DNA of 64,000 bases from DASRBN01 sp035294305 (GTDB taxonomy: Bacteria; Chloroflexota; Ktedonobacteria; Ktedonobacterales; Ktedonobacteraceae), in NCBI GenBank assembly GCA_035294305.1, contig DATGLD010000045.1, positions 62,001-126,000 of the forward strand, in the 5' to 3' direction. Under the pieces are notes generated by a model. That model made no database searches. It had not been told where the DNA came from and saw only the letters and a list, made by a program, of their open reading frames with translations. Position 1 is the stretch's first letter, and every line of letters starts with the position of its first letter. Positions 17,907 to 25,203 of this stretch are shown one piece after another. The position numbers and the translations under genes were made by a program.

Positions 17907-19727
17907 CTATCCTAATGTATAGCGGCGCTCTGCCAGGGCATACAGGCGCTTCCAGAGCAGGCGGTTAATAATGACGACGATAATCGCCATCAAAAGGGTG
18001 GCTGCAAGCAGGACCGGGAAGTTTCTTGTAGCTGCTGCCTCAGCAATACTCGCCCCCAGACCTATTGTCTTATAGGTGTGATTATTGAACAGCACATATT
18101 CCGAAACGATGCTGGCATTCCACGCGCCTCCGCTGGCGGTGAGCATACCCGTTACGAGGTATGGAAAGATGGCGGGCAGTATCAGCGTGCGCCAGCGGCG
18201 CCATCCGCTCACATGATAGATCGTTGTAGCCTCGCGTAGATCGCCAGGTATAGCCATCGCTCCTGCTATGACATTAAAGAGTACGTACCATTGGGTGCCC
18301 AGTAGCATCAGCAGGATGGCGGCAAGCGAAAGCCCGCCGGGCAGACTAACGAGGGCCAGCAGCAGTACCGGAAAGACTGCGGTCGCCGGAATAGAGGCAA
18401 TTACCTGTACGACCGGCTGCAGGCGGCGAGACCAGCGCGGCGAGAGTCCAATGGCAACCCCAAGCGGCACAGTCCAGGCGATGCCAATCGCGAGCGCCGC
18501 GACCGTGCGCAGCCATGTAGCAATGCCGGCGACCACTAGTCCTCCCCATGTGGCCAGATTTACCTGTATGAGCAGACTGATTGTGAACCACAGACCAACA
18601 ATAATCATTGCGAATGCTAATGCTGCTATCAGCCATCCAATGACACGCCGTATAGAAAAGGTGTTTGCTTTTTGAGCGGCTACAGATGCTGTATGCTCCT
18701 GGTCTGGTAGCGGTTGGAGCCAGTTCAGGAACAGCGCGATAAGGTGGCCGGTAGGTCGAAAGATACGCCGGTTCAATAGGGCAATGAGTGCTGAGCGGCG
18801 CAAGGCGTCGAGTACCGGCGAGTGGGGCGCTTCCCCTTCAGTGCTCAACTCCAATTTGAACTTATCTGCCCAGGCTACCAGGGGACGCCAGAAGAGCAGA
18901 TCGAGCAGGACGATCAGGATAATGAGCGTCGCGAGGCCAAGCAGGATGGCTTTGATATTGCCGGCGTTCGTGGCTACCTGGAGATAGGAACCCAGCCCGG
19001 GCAGTTGGAATGACTGGTTGCCCAGCGTAAATTGTTCTGAGGCCATCAGGAAGAACCAGCCACCCGCCCAACTCATCATACTGTTCCAGATCAGTCCAAT
19101 CATCGAAGAAGGCACTTCTAGCTTGAGGAAGCGCTGCCAGGGGCGCATACGCGCAATCGTGGCCACCTCCTGCAATTCGGTAGGGACAGTGCGTGCCGAA
19201 TGATAGTAGCTGAAGGTCATGTTCCAGGCCTGACTGGTAAAGATCAGTATCACGCTTGCCAGCTCAAGACCGATATTGGAGTGCGGAAATGCGGCGACCA
19301 ATGCCAGAATGACAGCCGGCATGAATGAGAGAATAGGAATGCTCTGCAAGATATCGAGTATTGGAATCATCACGATACTTGCTCGCCGGTTGGTGGCCGC
19401 GATATGTCCATAGACCAGGGTAAAAATGAGCGAGAGGATGTAACCCAGGATCATACGCAGCAGCGAATAGCCAGCATAGAGCGGCAGCACCTGGGGATTC
19501 AGATCAATAGAGACGCTGGGGGTCAGCGGAGCCGCCCAACGTTCGGCGGCTGTGATGAGAAAGGCTATCGCAGCAAGTATGCCCAGCGCAACCAGGAGAT
19601 CGACGCCACCCAAACGGCGGGCAGCCTTTGAACGGCGCTCTTGAGTGTAAGTCGTTTCTTTTTTCGTGCTTGCCCCCGTGAGCTGCTCACGCTCGCGGGG
19701 GTTATCGGGAATGAAAACTTGAGCCAT
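17907..19727 (-). CDS. ABC transporter permease, two fused BPD_transp_1 domains
   Basis: A 606-residue protein with two complete binding-protein-dependent permease domains in tandem (about residues 50-290 and 370-600), joined by a polar linker. Each domain has an EAA-type loop: ELQEVATIARMRPWQRFLKL in the first and GDLREATTIYHVSGWRRW in the second. Together with the ATPase it makes a full transporter core. The ATG at 19727 follows ATGGAGGTATCAG. Transcription starts far upstream through a roughly 475-nt leader (promoter, terminator, small ORF). Import of an ion or small organic compound is inferred from the NitT/TauT class. Confidence 0.9.
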   Translation of the reverse strand: MAQVFIPDNPREREQLTGASTKKETTYTQERRSKAARRLGGVDLLVALGILAAIAFLITAAERWAAPLTPSVSIDLNPQVLPLYAGYSLLRMILGYILSLIFTLVYGHIAATNRRASIVMIPILDILQSIPILSFMPAVILALVAAFPHSNIGLELASVILIFTSQAWNMTFSYYHSARTVPTELQEVATIARMRPWQRFLKLEVPSSMIGLIWNSMMSWAGGWFFLMASEQFTLGNQSFQLPGLGSYLQVATNAGNIKAILLGLATLIILIVLLDLLFWRPLVAWADKFKLELSTEGEAPHSPVLDALRRSALIALLNRRIFRPTGHLIALFLNWLQPLPDQEHTASVAAQKANTFSIRRVIGWLIAALAFAMIIVGLWFTISLLIQVNLATWGGLVVAGIATWLRTVAALAIGIAWTVPLGVAIGLSPRWSRRLQPVVQVIASIPATAVFPVLLLALVSLPGGLSLAAILLMLLGTQWYVLFNVIAGAMAIPGDLREATTIYHVSGWRRWRTLILPAIFPYLVTGMLTASGGAWNASIVSEYVLFNNHTYKTIGLGASIAEAAATRNFPVLLAATLLMAIIVVIINRLLWKRLYALAERRYTLG

Positions 19728-19810
19728 CTGATACCTCCATACATCCTTTATGTTCAGGCAGCATGGAGGCACCTTTATTGTCAGCTACCTCGTGCCAGCG
19801 GGGGGCATTC

Positions 19811-19924
19811 CTATACCAGAGAAGAGCATGGCGCGATGTACCTGCAGAGCTTCTCCGTGCTGCATGAAAGGACAGAAAACAATGTTACTGCGATTGAAAA
19901 TCGTTGTTCAGGATCGGCGCTCAC
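19811..19924 (-). CDS. Candidate 37-residue leader ORF upstream of the ABC transporter
   Basis: A GTG at 19924 starts a 37-residue frame ending at TAG (19811-19813). The peptide begins MSADPEQRFSIAVTLFSVLS and contains four Cys. The SD AAGGAGG (19940-19934 on the minus strand) is the best in the window, nine bases before this GTG. It is also four bases before ATG GCG TGA, a start-Ala-stop mini-ORF that overlaps the GTG. A leader peptide with a regulatory role is plausible, but coding is not proved. Confidence 0.45.
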   Translation of the reverse strand: MSADPEQRFSIAVTLFSVLSCSTEKLCRYIAPCSSLV

Positions 19925-19957
19925 GCCATCTCACCTCCTTCGATCACAATAGACATG

Positions 19958-19984
19958 AAAAAGCCACCAGTACTTTCTGGTGGC
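19958..19984 (-). terminator. Intrinsic terminator/attenuator in the ABC transporter leader
   Basis: GCCACCAG-AAAGTA-CTGGTGGC followed by TTTTT on the minus strand: a perfect 8-bp stem at 19963-19970/19977-19984. It lies downstream of a good promoter (20209-20238) and upstream of the transporter genes, so it must be bypassed for their expression from that promoter. It could also end the nitrilase transcript. Confidence 0.8.
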
Positions 19985-20202
19985 AGGCTCACTTGATGAG
20001 GGACAGGTATTACTCTACCGGGATGTGCCTGTTTTCCCTCCACAAGGGCAGAAATGCCACAGAATAGCATGCGACAAAGGACTCGGATGGTTCACAGGCA
20101 GGGTTATGATATCGCCTGGTATCCGATTCTTTTGAGCGCTTTTGATGCGGACAACTATGTCCACTACTCATTATGATCTCACTTCCTGCAAAAACAAAAC
20201 CT
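19985..20202 (-). promoter_or_regulatory. Structured leader RNA candidate (riboswitch-like position)
   Basis: About 218 nt between the predicted transcription start and the terminator. Just before the terminator the RNA can form GAGGG-AAA-ACAGG ... CCTGT-CCCTC, a 10-bp helix with a 3-nt bulge. Its ACAGGC strand could alternatively pair with the following GCCTG next to the terminator stem. I compared it by eye with TPP, guanidine, cobalamin, SAM, yybP-ykoY, NiCo, THF and glycine classes and found no match. Confidence 0.45.
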
Positions 20203-20208
20203 GGGAAA

Positions 20209-20238
20209 ACTATACCGCAGCCAGGAGAACTATGTCAA
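20209..20238 (-). promoter_or_regulatory. Strong promoter of the ABC transporter leader
   Basis: Minus strand TTGACA (20238-20233), an 18-nt spacer and TATAGT (20214-20209). The -35 overlaps the stop codon of the nitrilase gene, so transporter transcription starts independently of it, at about 20202. Confidence 0.75.
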
Positions 20239-21056
20239 GACAAAGCCATTTTTCGCAAGTCCTCCCGAATCTTGTACACCTTCTCGGCGCCATCCAAAAT
20301 AGAGGTATTCACGACAAAGTAGCGCATCTCTTCCTTGTTATGCTCCATTGTTCCCAGAGATCCCTTGAAAGGAACGGTGACCTGCGATTGACCGATCAAT
20401 GTTCCCGTGTTGCCCTCGTAATCCAATCGTCCGGCGGCATTGGTGTAGACCAACACGATCTCGTTTTCGAATGCTCTTGTCACACACAAAGCATTCACAA
20501 GCTTGATCTCGGAGTTTTCGTCGTACTTCATACCCTCGCCGGCATCTTCAAGGCACCAGTAGCTTGGGCAGATCACCATCTCCACGCCTTCTCGCACCAT
20601 TGCCCGGAAAATCTCAGGAAAGATCAAATCCCAACAGATAATCAGCCCAACTTTGCCAAAGCGCGTTTGAAAAACGCAGCTTTCAGTGCCGGGAGTATTA
20701 TAGGCTCTTTCGGGTATCCATAAGTTCACTTTTCTGTACTTACCCAGGACGTTTCCATTGCGATCAATATAGCAGGTCGTATTATAGATGCCTGCCTCTG
20801 TGCCTTCCGGGATTGAGCCGGGGACAATGTCAATCGTGTATTTAGAAGCCAGGTGTTGGAAATGCCTGAAATAATGCCCGTTGTAATCGGCAAACTGTCT
20901 TCTACCAATCAGTGGCCCGACAACAAAATCTTCAGGAAAGACGATAAGCTGTGCCTGCGATGAGGCCACTTCAATGAACTGCTCGGCCCTTTTGAGGTTG
21001 TCTTGTGGGGCAAATTGATTGATGGCGAATTGTACTACGGCTATCTTTATTTCCAT
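20235..21056 (-). CDS. Carbon-nitrogen hydrolase (nitrilase superfamily)
   Basis: A 273-residue amidase/nitrilase-fold hydrolase with the Glu-Lys-Cys triad at Glu42 (IVFPEDFV), Lys109 (GKYRKVNLW) and Cys141 (GLIICWDLIFPE). It cleaves a C-N bond in an amide, carbamoyl compound or nitrile; the exact substrate cannot be assigned. It has no signal peptide. It lies 38 bp downstream of a small membrane protein gene and an FAD oxidoreductase gene on the same strand, probably one transcript. Confidence 0.88.
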   Translation of the reverse strand: MEIKIAVVQFAINQFAPQDNLKRAEQFIEVASSQAQLIVFPEDFVVGPLIGRRQFADYNGHYFRHFQHLASKYTIDIVPGSIPEGTEAGIYNTTCYIDRNGNVLGKYRKVNLWIPERAYNTPGTESCVFQTRFGKVGLIICWDLIFPEIFRAMVREGVEMVICPSYWCLEDAGEGMKYDENSEIKLVNALCVTRAFENEIVLVYTNAAGRLDYEGNTGTLIGQSQVTVPFKGSLGTMEHNKEEMRYFVVNTSILDGAEKVYKIREDLRKMALS

Positions 21057-21094
21057 CCGTTACCTCTCCTTCCTGTCGCTGGGCCTTTGGCCGG

Positions 21095-21295
21095 TTATGG
21101 TTCCTTCGTTTGCAAGATGCAGCGCAGAAGGAAGACGAATGGTATTCCTACTACAATGATAATCAGTCCGATAATCAGTGGGATGACGCTATCCTTCCCG
21201 AAGAACTCCAGTTGATCGGTCACCTGCACAACGACACCTGCTGTTAAGAGGGTAAAAGCAATGCCCATTGAAGTGCTGAAACGCCTGGTCCGCAT
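21095..21295 (-). CDS. Small membrane protein, 66 residues
   Basis: Two hydrophobic helices (SMGIAFTLLTAGVVVQV and the longer IPLIIGLIIIVVGIPFVFLL) with a basic start and end. AAAGAGGTG lies upstream of the ATG. It fills the gap between the oxidoreductase (6 bp upstream) and the nitrilase (38 bp downstream) in the same orientation, so it is very likely a genuine operon member. No family was recognised. Confidence 0.65.
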   Translation of the reverse strand: MRTRRFSTSMGIAFTLLTAGVVVQVTDQLEFFGKDSVIPLIIGLIIIVVGIPFVFLLRCILQTKEP

Positions 21296-21301
21296 GCAAA
21301 A

Positions 21302-22867
21302 TCACCTCTTTGCCCAATCGTTCAGGAGTGCTTGTGCCGCGTTGTGACCTGGCGCACCCATCACCCCACCGCCGGGATGCGAACCGGAGCCGCAGAGATA
21401 GAGCCCCTCGATAGGCGTGCGATAGCGCGCGCATTCGGGTGTGGGCCTCAGTGAGAAGAGCTGGTCTGGCGTGATCTCGCCCTGGAAGATGTTGCCGTTG
21501 GGCAAGCCATAGCGTTGTTCGATGTCGATAGGGCTGAGTACCTGGCGATCAATCACCGCGTCTGCGAAATTGGGCGCGAATTCGGTCATGGTAGCGATGA
21601 TGCGGTCGGCCATCTCGTTTTTCACGTCATCAGACCACGCGCGACCTTTTAAGTGATAGGGAGCATACTGGCAGAACATTGAGATGGCATGATACCCGGC
21701 AGGCGCGACCGTGGGGTCGGTTGCCGACTGCATGTAAGCCTCGATGTATGGTTTGCGCGAGAGTTCGCCGCGTTCGGCATCCTCGAATGCCTCCTGCACC
21801 CAATCGGGTGTCGGAGTGATATCGCAGGAACCGGCATGCTGCAGGCCGGGCGTTGTCCCGGGAATGCATTTGAAACTGGGCAGCTCTTTCAGCGCGATGT
21901 TCAATTTGATAACGGCGCTCTCGGTTTTAATGTGCGAGATGCGTTTGAGAAATCCCCTATCCAGACCCACATCAGCGCAGAACTGTAAAAAGGTGCGTTT
22001 GGGGTCGGCATTTGAGAGGACCGCAGCGGCGCGCAATTCTTCTCCATTCTCTAATTTCACGCCCTCGGCGCGTCCATTATGCACGAGGATGTGCGCGACG
22101 GGAGCATTCGTGCGAATGACTGCGCCATGAGCCTCGGCGGACGCGGCCATGGCAAAGCTGATCCTCCCCATGCCCCCTCGCACATATCCCCACATGCCAT
22201 GCTCGCCGTTAACTTCGCCAAACATATGGTGCCACATCACATACACTGATCCTGGAGTTTTAGGGCCGATAAAAGAACCAATGACGCCCTGACCTGCGAA
22301 TGCTGCTCGCAGGTAGTCAGACTCGAAATAATCGGCCAGCATGTCGTAGAGGTTGCCGAACATCAAATAGCGGTAGATTTCTTCGTCCTCGCCGCGGAAG
22401 CGAGCGGCCAGGTCGGCTATGGATGGAGGCTCTTCGAGCAGGATGGGGGTGAGTATCTCGGAAGCGAGGTCAAAGAAACGCAGGAATTTGGGATAGGCTT
22501 CGGCATCATGGGGCGAGAGGCGGCGTATGCCTTCAACCGTTTTCTCCGTGCTGGCACGGAAGAAGAGGTAGTTGCCATCTAGAAACGGCACAAACATTTG
22601 CGGATCTTTGACATAGGCATCAAAACCATACCGGTGCAATTCCAGATCGCGAATGATTTCGGGACGTAGCAGGCTCACCACATAGGCACATGGCGACATA
22701 GTGAAACCGGGAAAGGGTTCTTCGAGCGTGCATGCGCCACCTACTCGATCGCGTTTTTCCAGCACCAGCACTTTTTTGCCTGCGCGGGCTAAATAGCCGG
22801 CTGCAACGAGTCCGTTGTGTCCTGCGCCAATAATGATGACATCGAATTGATCGGTTGATTGTGCCAT
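21302..22867 (-). CDS. FAD-dependent oxidoreductase of the phytoene desaturase type
   Basis: A 521-residue amine-oxidase/phytoene-desaturase-like flavoprotein. The N-terminal dinucleotide motif is VIIIGAGHNGLVAAGYLARAGKKVLVLEKRD (key Gly residues 13, 15, 18 of the motif region). The C-terminal motif YLCGSGSHPGGGVMGAPGHNAA closes the FAD site. The ATG at 22867 has GGGGAG upstream and starts right at the conserved domain. Relatives include PYROXD2-like proteins and carotenoid desaturases. No other carotenoid genes are nearby, so a carotenoid substrate is not supported. Confidence 0.88.
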   Translation of the reverse strand: MAQSTDQFDVIIIGAGHNGLVAAGYLARAGKKVLVLEKRDRVGGACTLEEPFPGFTMSPCAYVVSLLRPEIIRDLELHRYGFDAYVKDPQMFVPFLDGNYLFFRASTEKTVEGIRRLSPHDAEAYPKFLRFFDLASEILTPILLEEPPSIADLAARFRGEDEEIYRYLMFGNLYDMLADYFESDYLRAAFAGQGVIGSFIGPKTPGSVYVMWHHMFGEVNGEHGMWGYVRGGMGRISFAMAASAEAHGAVIRTNAPVAHILVHNGRAEGVKLENGEELRAAAVLSNADPKRTFLQFCADVGLDRGFLKRISHIKTESAVIKLNIALKELPSFKCIPGTTPGLQHAGSCDITPTPDWVQEAFEDAERGELSRKPYIEAYMQSATDPTVAPAGYHAISMFCQYAPYHLKGRAWSDDVKNEMADRIIATMTEFAPNFADAVIDRQVLSPIDIEQRYGLPNGNIFQGEITPDQLFSLRPTPECARYRTPIEGLYLCGSGSHPGGGVMGAPGHNAAQALLNDWAKR

Positions 22868-23117
22868 GTGGTCTTGCTCCCCTGGAATGAAATAGTAGGA
22901 TAGACAAATCCTGGTTGGGAATAGTATAACACATGGCCGAGACCATCCACCTCTGGAAAGGAAATAATGCAGGAGAAGGTCGCTAAACCGACCTTCTCCC
23001 ACTTTTGCATACCGCTATTTCTTAATGCATTTGCGGGCGACCTTTGCGGGTTTGGCTGCTAATCTGCTTGCGTGGGAAAGCGGCAGGAGCCGGCATTCCC
23101 GGTGGGGGATTAAAACA

Positions 23118-23675
23118 CTATCTTGACTCAACCGTTACCGGCTGCCCCTGCCTCTGCCCCTTGTTCACGTTGATCTTCCTGGGGCGGCTGGACTCGCTCA
23201 ATGGGATGTTGAGTGTAAGGATACCATCATGGTAGCTCGACTCGATCTTATCTGCGTCAATGGGTTGGGGAAGCGTGATGGTGCGCTCAAAAGTGCCTGA
23301 GCCTATTTCCCGCATAAGCCAGTTGTGGGTCTCACCGCGCTGCTGCCCTTGCCCTTGCATTTGGACAGTTTGCTGGCTCTGTTGCCGTGGCTGGTTTTGT
23401 TCGTGCTGGTGCTGGTAGTTGAACGTTCCTTTGATATCAATAGTATTCTGGTGTACCGTCACGTCAATATCCTGGGGATTCACTCCGGGCAAGGCAACAT
23501 TCACCTCGTAGCCATTGTCTGTCTGGCAAACATCCATCGGGGCCATCATGGTCTGTGTGCGGCTCCATCCCCATCCCCAGCTGGGATTGACAAAACTCTG
23601 TGCCAGGAGCTGGTCCATGGCATTACGCAGCGACAAGGCTTCACTGTAAGGGTCGTAACGTGTAATTGCTGCCAT
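23118..23675 (-). CDS. Hsp20/alpha-crystallin small heat-shock protein
   Basis: A 185-residue small heat-shock protein. The alpha-crystallin domain spans about residues 45-160 (VCQTDNGYEVNVALPGVNPQ, GTFERTITLP, SYHDGILTLNIPLSE with the GxLxxxIP end). A Gln/His-rich loop (QHQHEQNQPRQQSQQ) is inserted in the middle of the domain, longer than usual. The ATG at 23675 has AAAGGAGGA upstream. It has its own strong promoter and a dyad in the leader. It acts as an ATP-independent holdase in the cytosol. Confidence 0.92.
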   Translation of the reverse strand: MAAITRYDPYSEALSLRNAMDQLLAQSFVNPSWGWGWSRTQTMMAPMDVCQTDNGYEVNVALPGVNPQDIDVTVHQNTIDIKGTFNYQHQHEQNQPRQQSQQTVQMQGQGQQRGETHNWLMREIGSGTFERTITLPQPIDADKIESSYHDGILTLNIPLSESSRPRKINVNKGQRQGQPVTVESR

Positions 23676-23752
23676 ATTCAGTATCCTCCTTTTATCTTTT
23701 ATAGTCACTACTGCAATCTGCAAACAACACTGTTCATGCTCGAAAGTAGAGC

Positions 23753-23783
23753 AGGTGAGCCTTAACTCATTAGAAACTCACCT
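23753..23783 (-). promoter_or_regulatory. Dyad in the hsp20 leader (possible operator)
   Basis: AGGTGAG (23753-23759) and its inverse CTCACCT (23777-23783) flank 17 nt just downstream of the -10. It is not the CIRCE or HAIR consensus. It could be a repressor site or an RNA hairpin in the 5' leader. Confidence 0.4.
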
Positions 23784-23794
23784 TCACATCCATC

Positions 23795-23824
23795 ATTATA
23801 ACATAACCTAACATAATCTGTCAA
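23795..23824 (-). promoter_or_regulatory. Consensus promoter of the hsp20 gene
   Basis: Minus strand TTGACA (23824-23819), an 18-nt spacer and TATAAT (23800-23795), in AT-rich DNA. Transcription should start near 23788, about 110 nt before the ATG. Confidence 0.8.
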
Positions 23825-23942
23825 GTAACATACTTATTTATTAACACATGAATTTAATATATTGTGTCAAAATAGTTCGCTTGCTGCGTTAAAAAGAACC
23901 TTTTATTTGCCGCGTCTACTCGCAGTCCCAGTGGGAGTTTCT

Positions 23943-23968
23943 CCCTGGAATTCCCAGGGTGCTATACT
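23943..23968 (+). promoter_or_regulatory. Extended -10 promoter with adjacent dyad upstream of the aminomutase gene
   Basis: TG-C-TATACT at 23960-23968 without a recognisable -35. A small dyad CCCTGG-AATTC-CCAGGG immediately precedes it. The start codon follows at 24014. Confidence 0.5.
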
Positions 23969-24013
23969 ACTAATCAGAGGATAACGTTCTTCTTCTCAAG
24001 AAGGTGTGCTGCT

Positions 24014-24742
24014 ATGCGAATACGTCCCTATGGTGACACTGCCAATGATGGTGTTGTGCAGCTTTCGTTCACCCTACCTCTGGCATTGGATGCCCGGGCG
24101 AGAGAGGCGGCCCGGCATTATGCCATGCTCATGGGCATCAGCAATCCCCTGGTTGCGCATGCCGAGGCCATCGACAAGGAATTCTCTTTTTTCGTGATCT
24201 ACGGCGCATGCTCGCATACACTTGATCCCGATCAGATTCAGGTGGACGAGCTTGTTCATGACGAACTGGATTTTCATGAAATCAACGAACTGGTTGGAAA
24301 GAGGTTAGGCCGCCGGATAACCGTTGTTGGCGCTGCTATAGAAAGCGATGCGCATACGGTGGGCATTGATGCGATCTTCAATGCCAAGGGATTTGCCGGA
24401 AACTATGGGTTGGAACGCTTTCCCGCTTTTCGCGCCGTAAATCTAGGCGCTCAGGTGTCATGCGAAGCTCTTTTAAGGCGTGCTGCAGCTGAAGGAGCAG
24501 AAGCTATCCTGGTATCGCAGGTAGTGACGCAAAAGAATGTGCATATCCATAACCTGACGAAATTGATCGAGCTAGCAGAGGCGGAGGGCGTGCGCGAACG
24601 CTATCTCTTCATTGTTGGAGGGCCACGTATTTCTCACGCCTTCGCCAAGGAACTGGGTTACGATGCGGGTTTTGGGCCAGGAGCAAATGCGACTATGGTG
24701 GCGAGCTATATTGCCCAGGAATTAGTTGCGAGGTCAGAATAG
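24014..24742 (+). CDS. kamE: Lysine 5,6-aminomutase beta-subunit-like protein (adenosylcobalamin/PLP)
   Basis: A 242-residue protein matching the beta (KamE) subunit of D-lysine 5,6-aminomutase. The B12-binding motif SDAHTVGIDAI places the cobalt-ligand His at residue 114. Eleven residues later Lys125 (NAKGFAGNYGLERF) corresponds to the PLP Schiff-base lysine of the clostridial enzyme (His133/Lys144 there). The C-terminal Rossmann half has LVSQVVTQKNVHIHNLT and GGPRISHAFAKELGYDAGFGPG. The partner alpha subunit (KamD) is not adjacent, which is unusual. AAGGTG precedes the ATG. Confidence 0.85.
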   Translation: MRIRPYGDTANDGVVQLSFTLPLALDARAREAARHYAMLMGISNPLVAHAEAIDKEFSFFVIYGACSHTLDPDQIQVDELVHDELDFHEINELVGKRLGRRITVVGAAIESDAHTVGIDAIFNAKGFAGNYGLERFPAFRAVNLGAQVSCEALLRRAAAEGAEAILVSQVVTQKNVHIHNLTKLIELAEAEGVRERYLFIVGGPRISHAFAKELGYDAGFGPGANATMVASYIAQELVARSE

Positions 24743-24755
24743 AGGAGGTCATCTC

Positions 24756-24818
24756 ATGGAGAACTTACCTGGCGGCAAGACTGCGGCGTTGTCAGTCGCG
24801 CCCGCGAAAAATGAATAG
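24756..24818 (+). CDS. Possible 20-residue small ORF behind the aminomutase gene
   Basis: MENLPGGKTAALSVAPAKNE, 13 bp after the kamE-like stop, with a strong SD (GAGGAGG, seven bases before ATG). Its end overlaps the start of the following broken frame (ATGAATAG). It is either a genuine small peptide or the N-terminus of a gene disrupted further on. Confidence 0.35.
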   Translation: MENLPGGKTAALSVAPAKNE

Positions 24819-24930
24819 TTGGCGGCGAATCTGGGGCTAGTCACAATTGTTGGCCTCGTTCACCGGTCTGGCCCTCGTGTGGATCCTGCTAGTTGCTCTT
24901 CGACTCAGGTCTCATACGGTGAGCAAGTGA
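24811..24930 (+). pseudogene. Broken small membrane protein frame (in-frame amber)
   Basis: From ATG 24811 the frame reads MNSWRRIWG, then TAG at 24838-24840, then SQLLASFTGLALVWILLVAL and a basic tail to TGA at 24928-24930. Apart from the single amber codon this looks like a 39-residue one-helix membrane protein with a positive end. A TGG-to-TAG change at a Trp would explain it. The following 270 bp up to the GH3 gene contain nothing recognisable. Confidence 0.35.
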
Positions 24931-25203
24931 AGCCGCCAGAAAACTGTTTTAAACAGCGGGGAATTTAAGGAAAAGTGGTGGGGCGCAGCGATCAACAAGA
25001 TTCATGCTCCGTGCCGCCTGCTATGCTCGTATACTTAACAGGGTAGCCAGGCCAGGAGAAACTATTTAGCGGAGATATTTCTTCACAGGGCGGGATCAAA
25101 AGCTACTTCTGGTATTTTTTTACCGTTTGCTTTAATAGACGGATACACCTATGTTATCATCATTCCAGAAGCCTGGTCTTCTTAAATCACGTGAGGTTCT
25201 GCT

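Noticed and set aside
19985..20202. Known riboswitch (TPP, guanidine-I, cobalamin, yybP-ykoY) before the NitT/TauT-type transporter
   Set aside because: None of the conserved sequence blocks of these classes could be found by eye, so only an unnamed structured leader is reported.
20142..20723. 193-residue plus-strand frame
   Set aside because: It is the antisense of the nitrilase gene and of the transporter leader.
23753..23783. CIRCE element before hsp20
   Set aside because: The dyad is AGGTGAG-N17-CTCACCT, not TTAGCACTC-N9-GAGTGCTAA.
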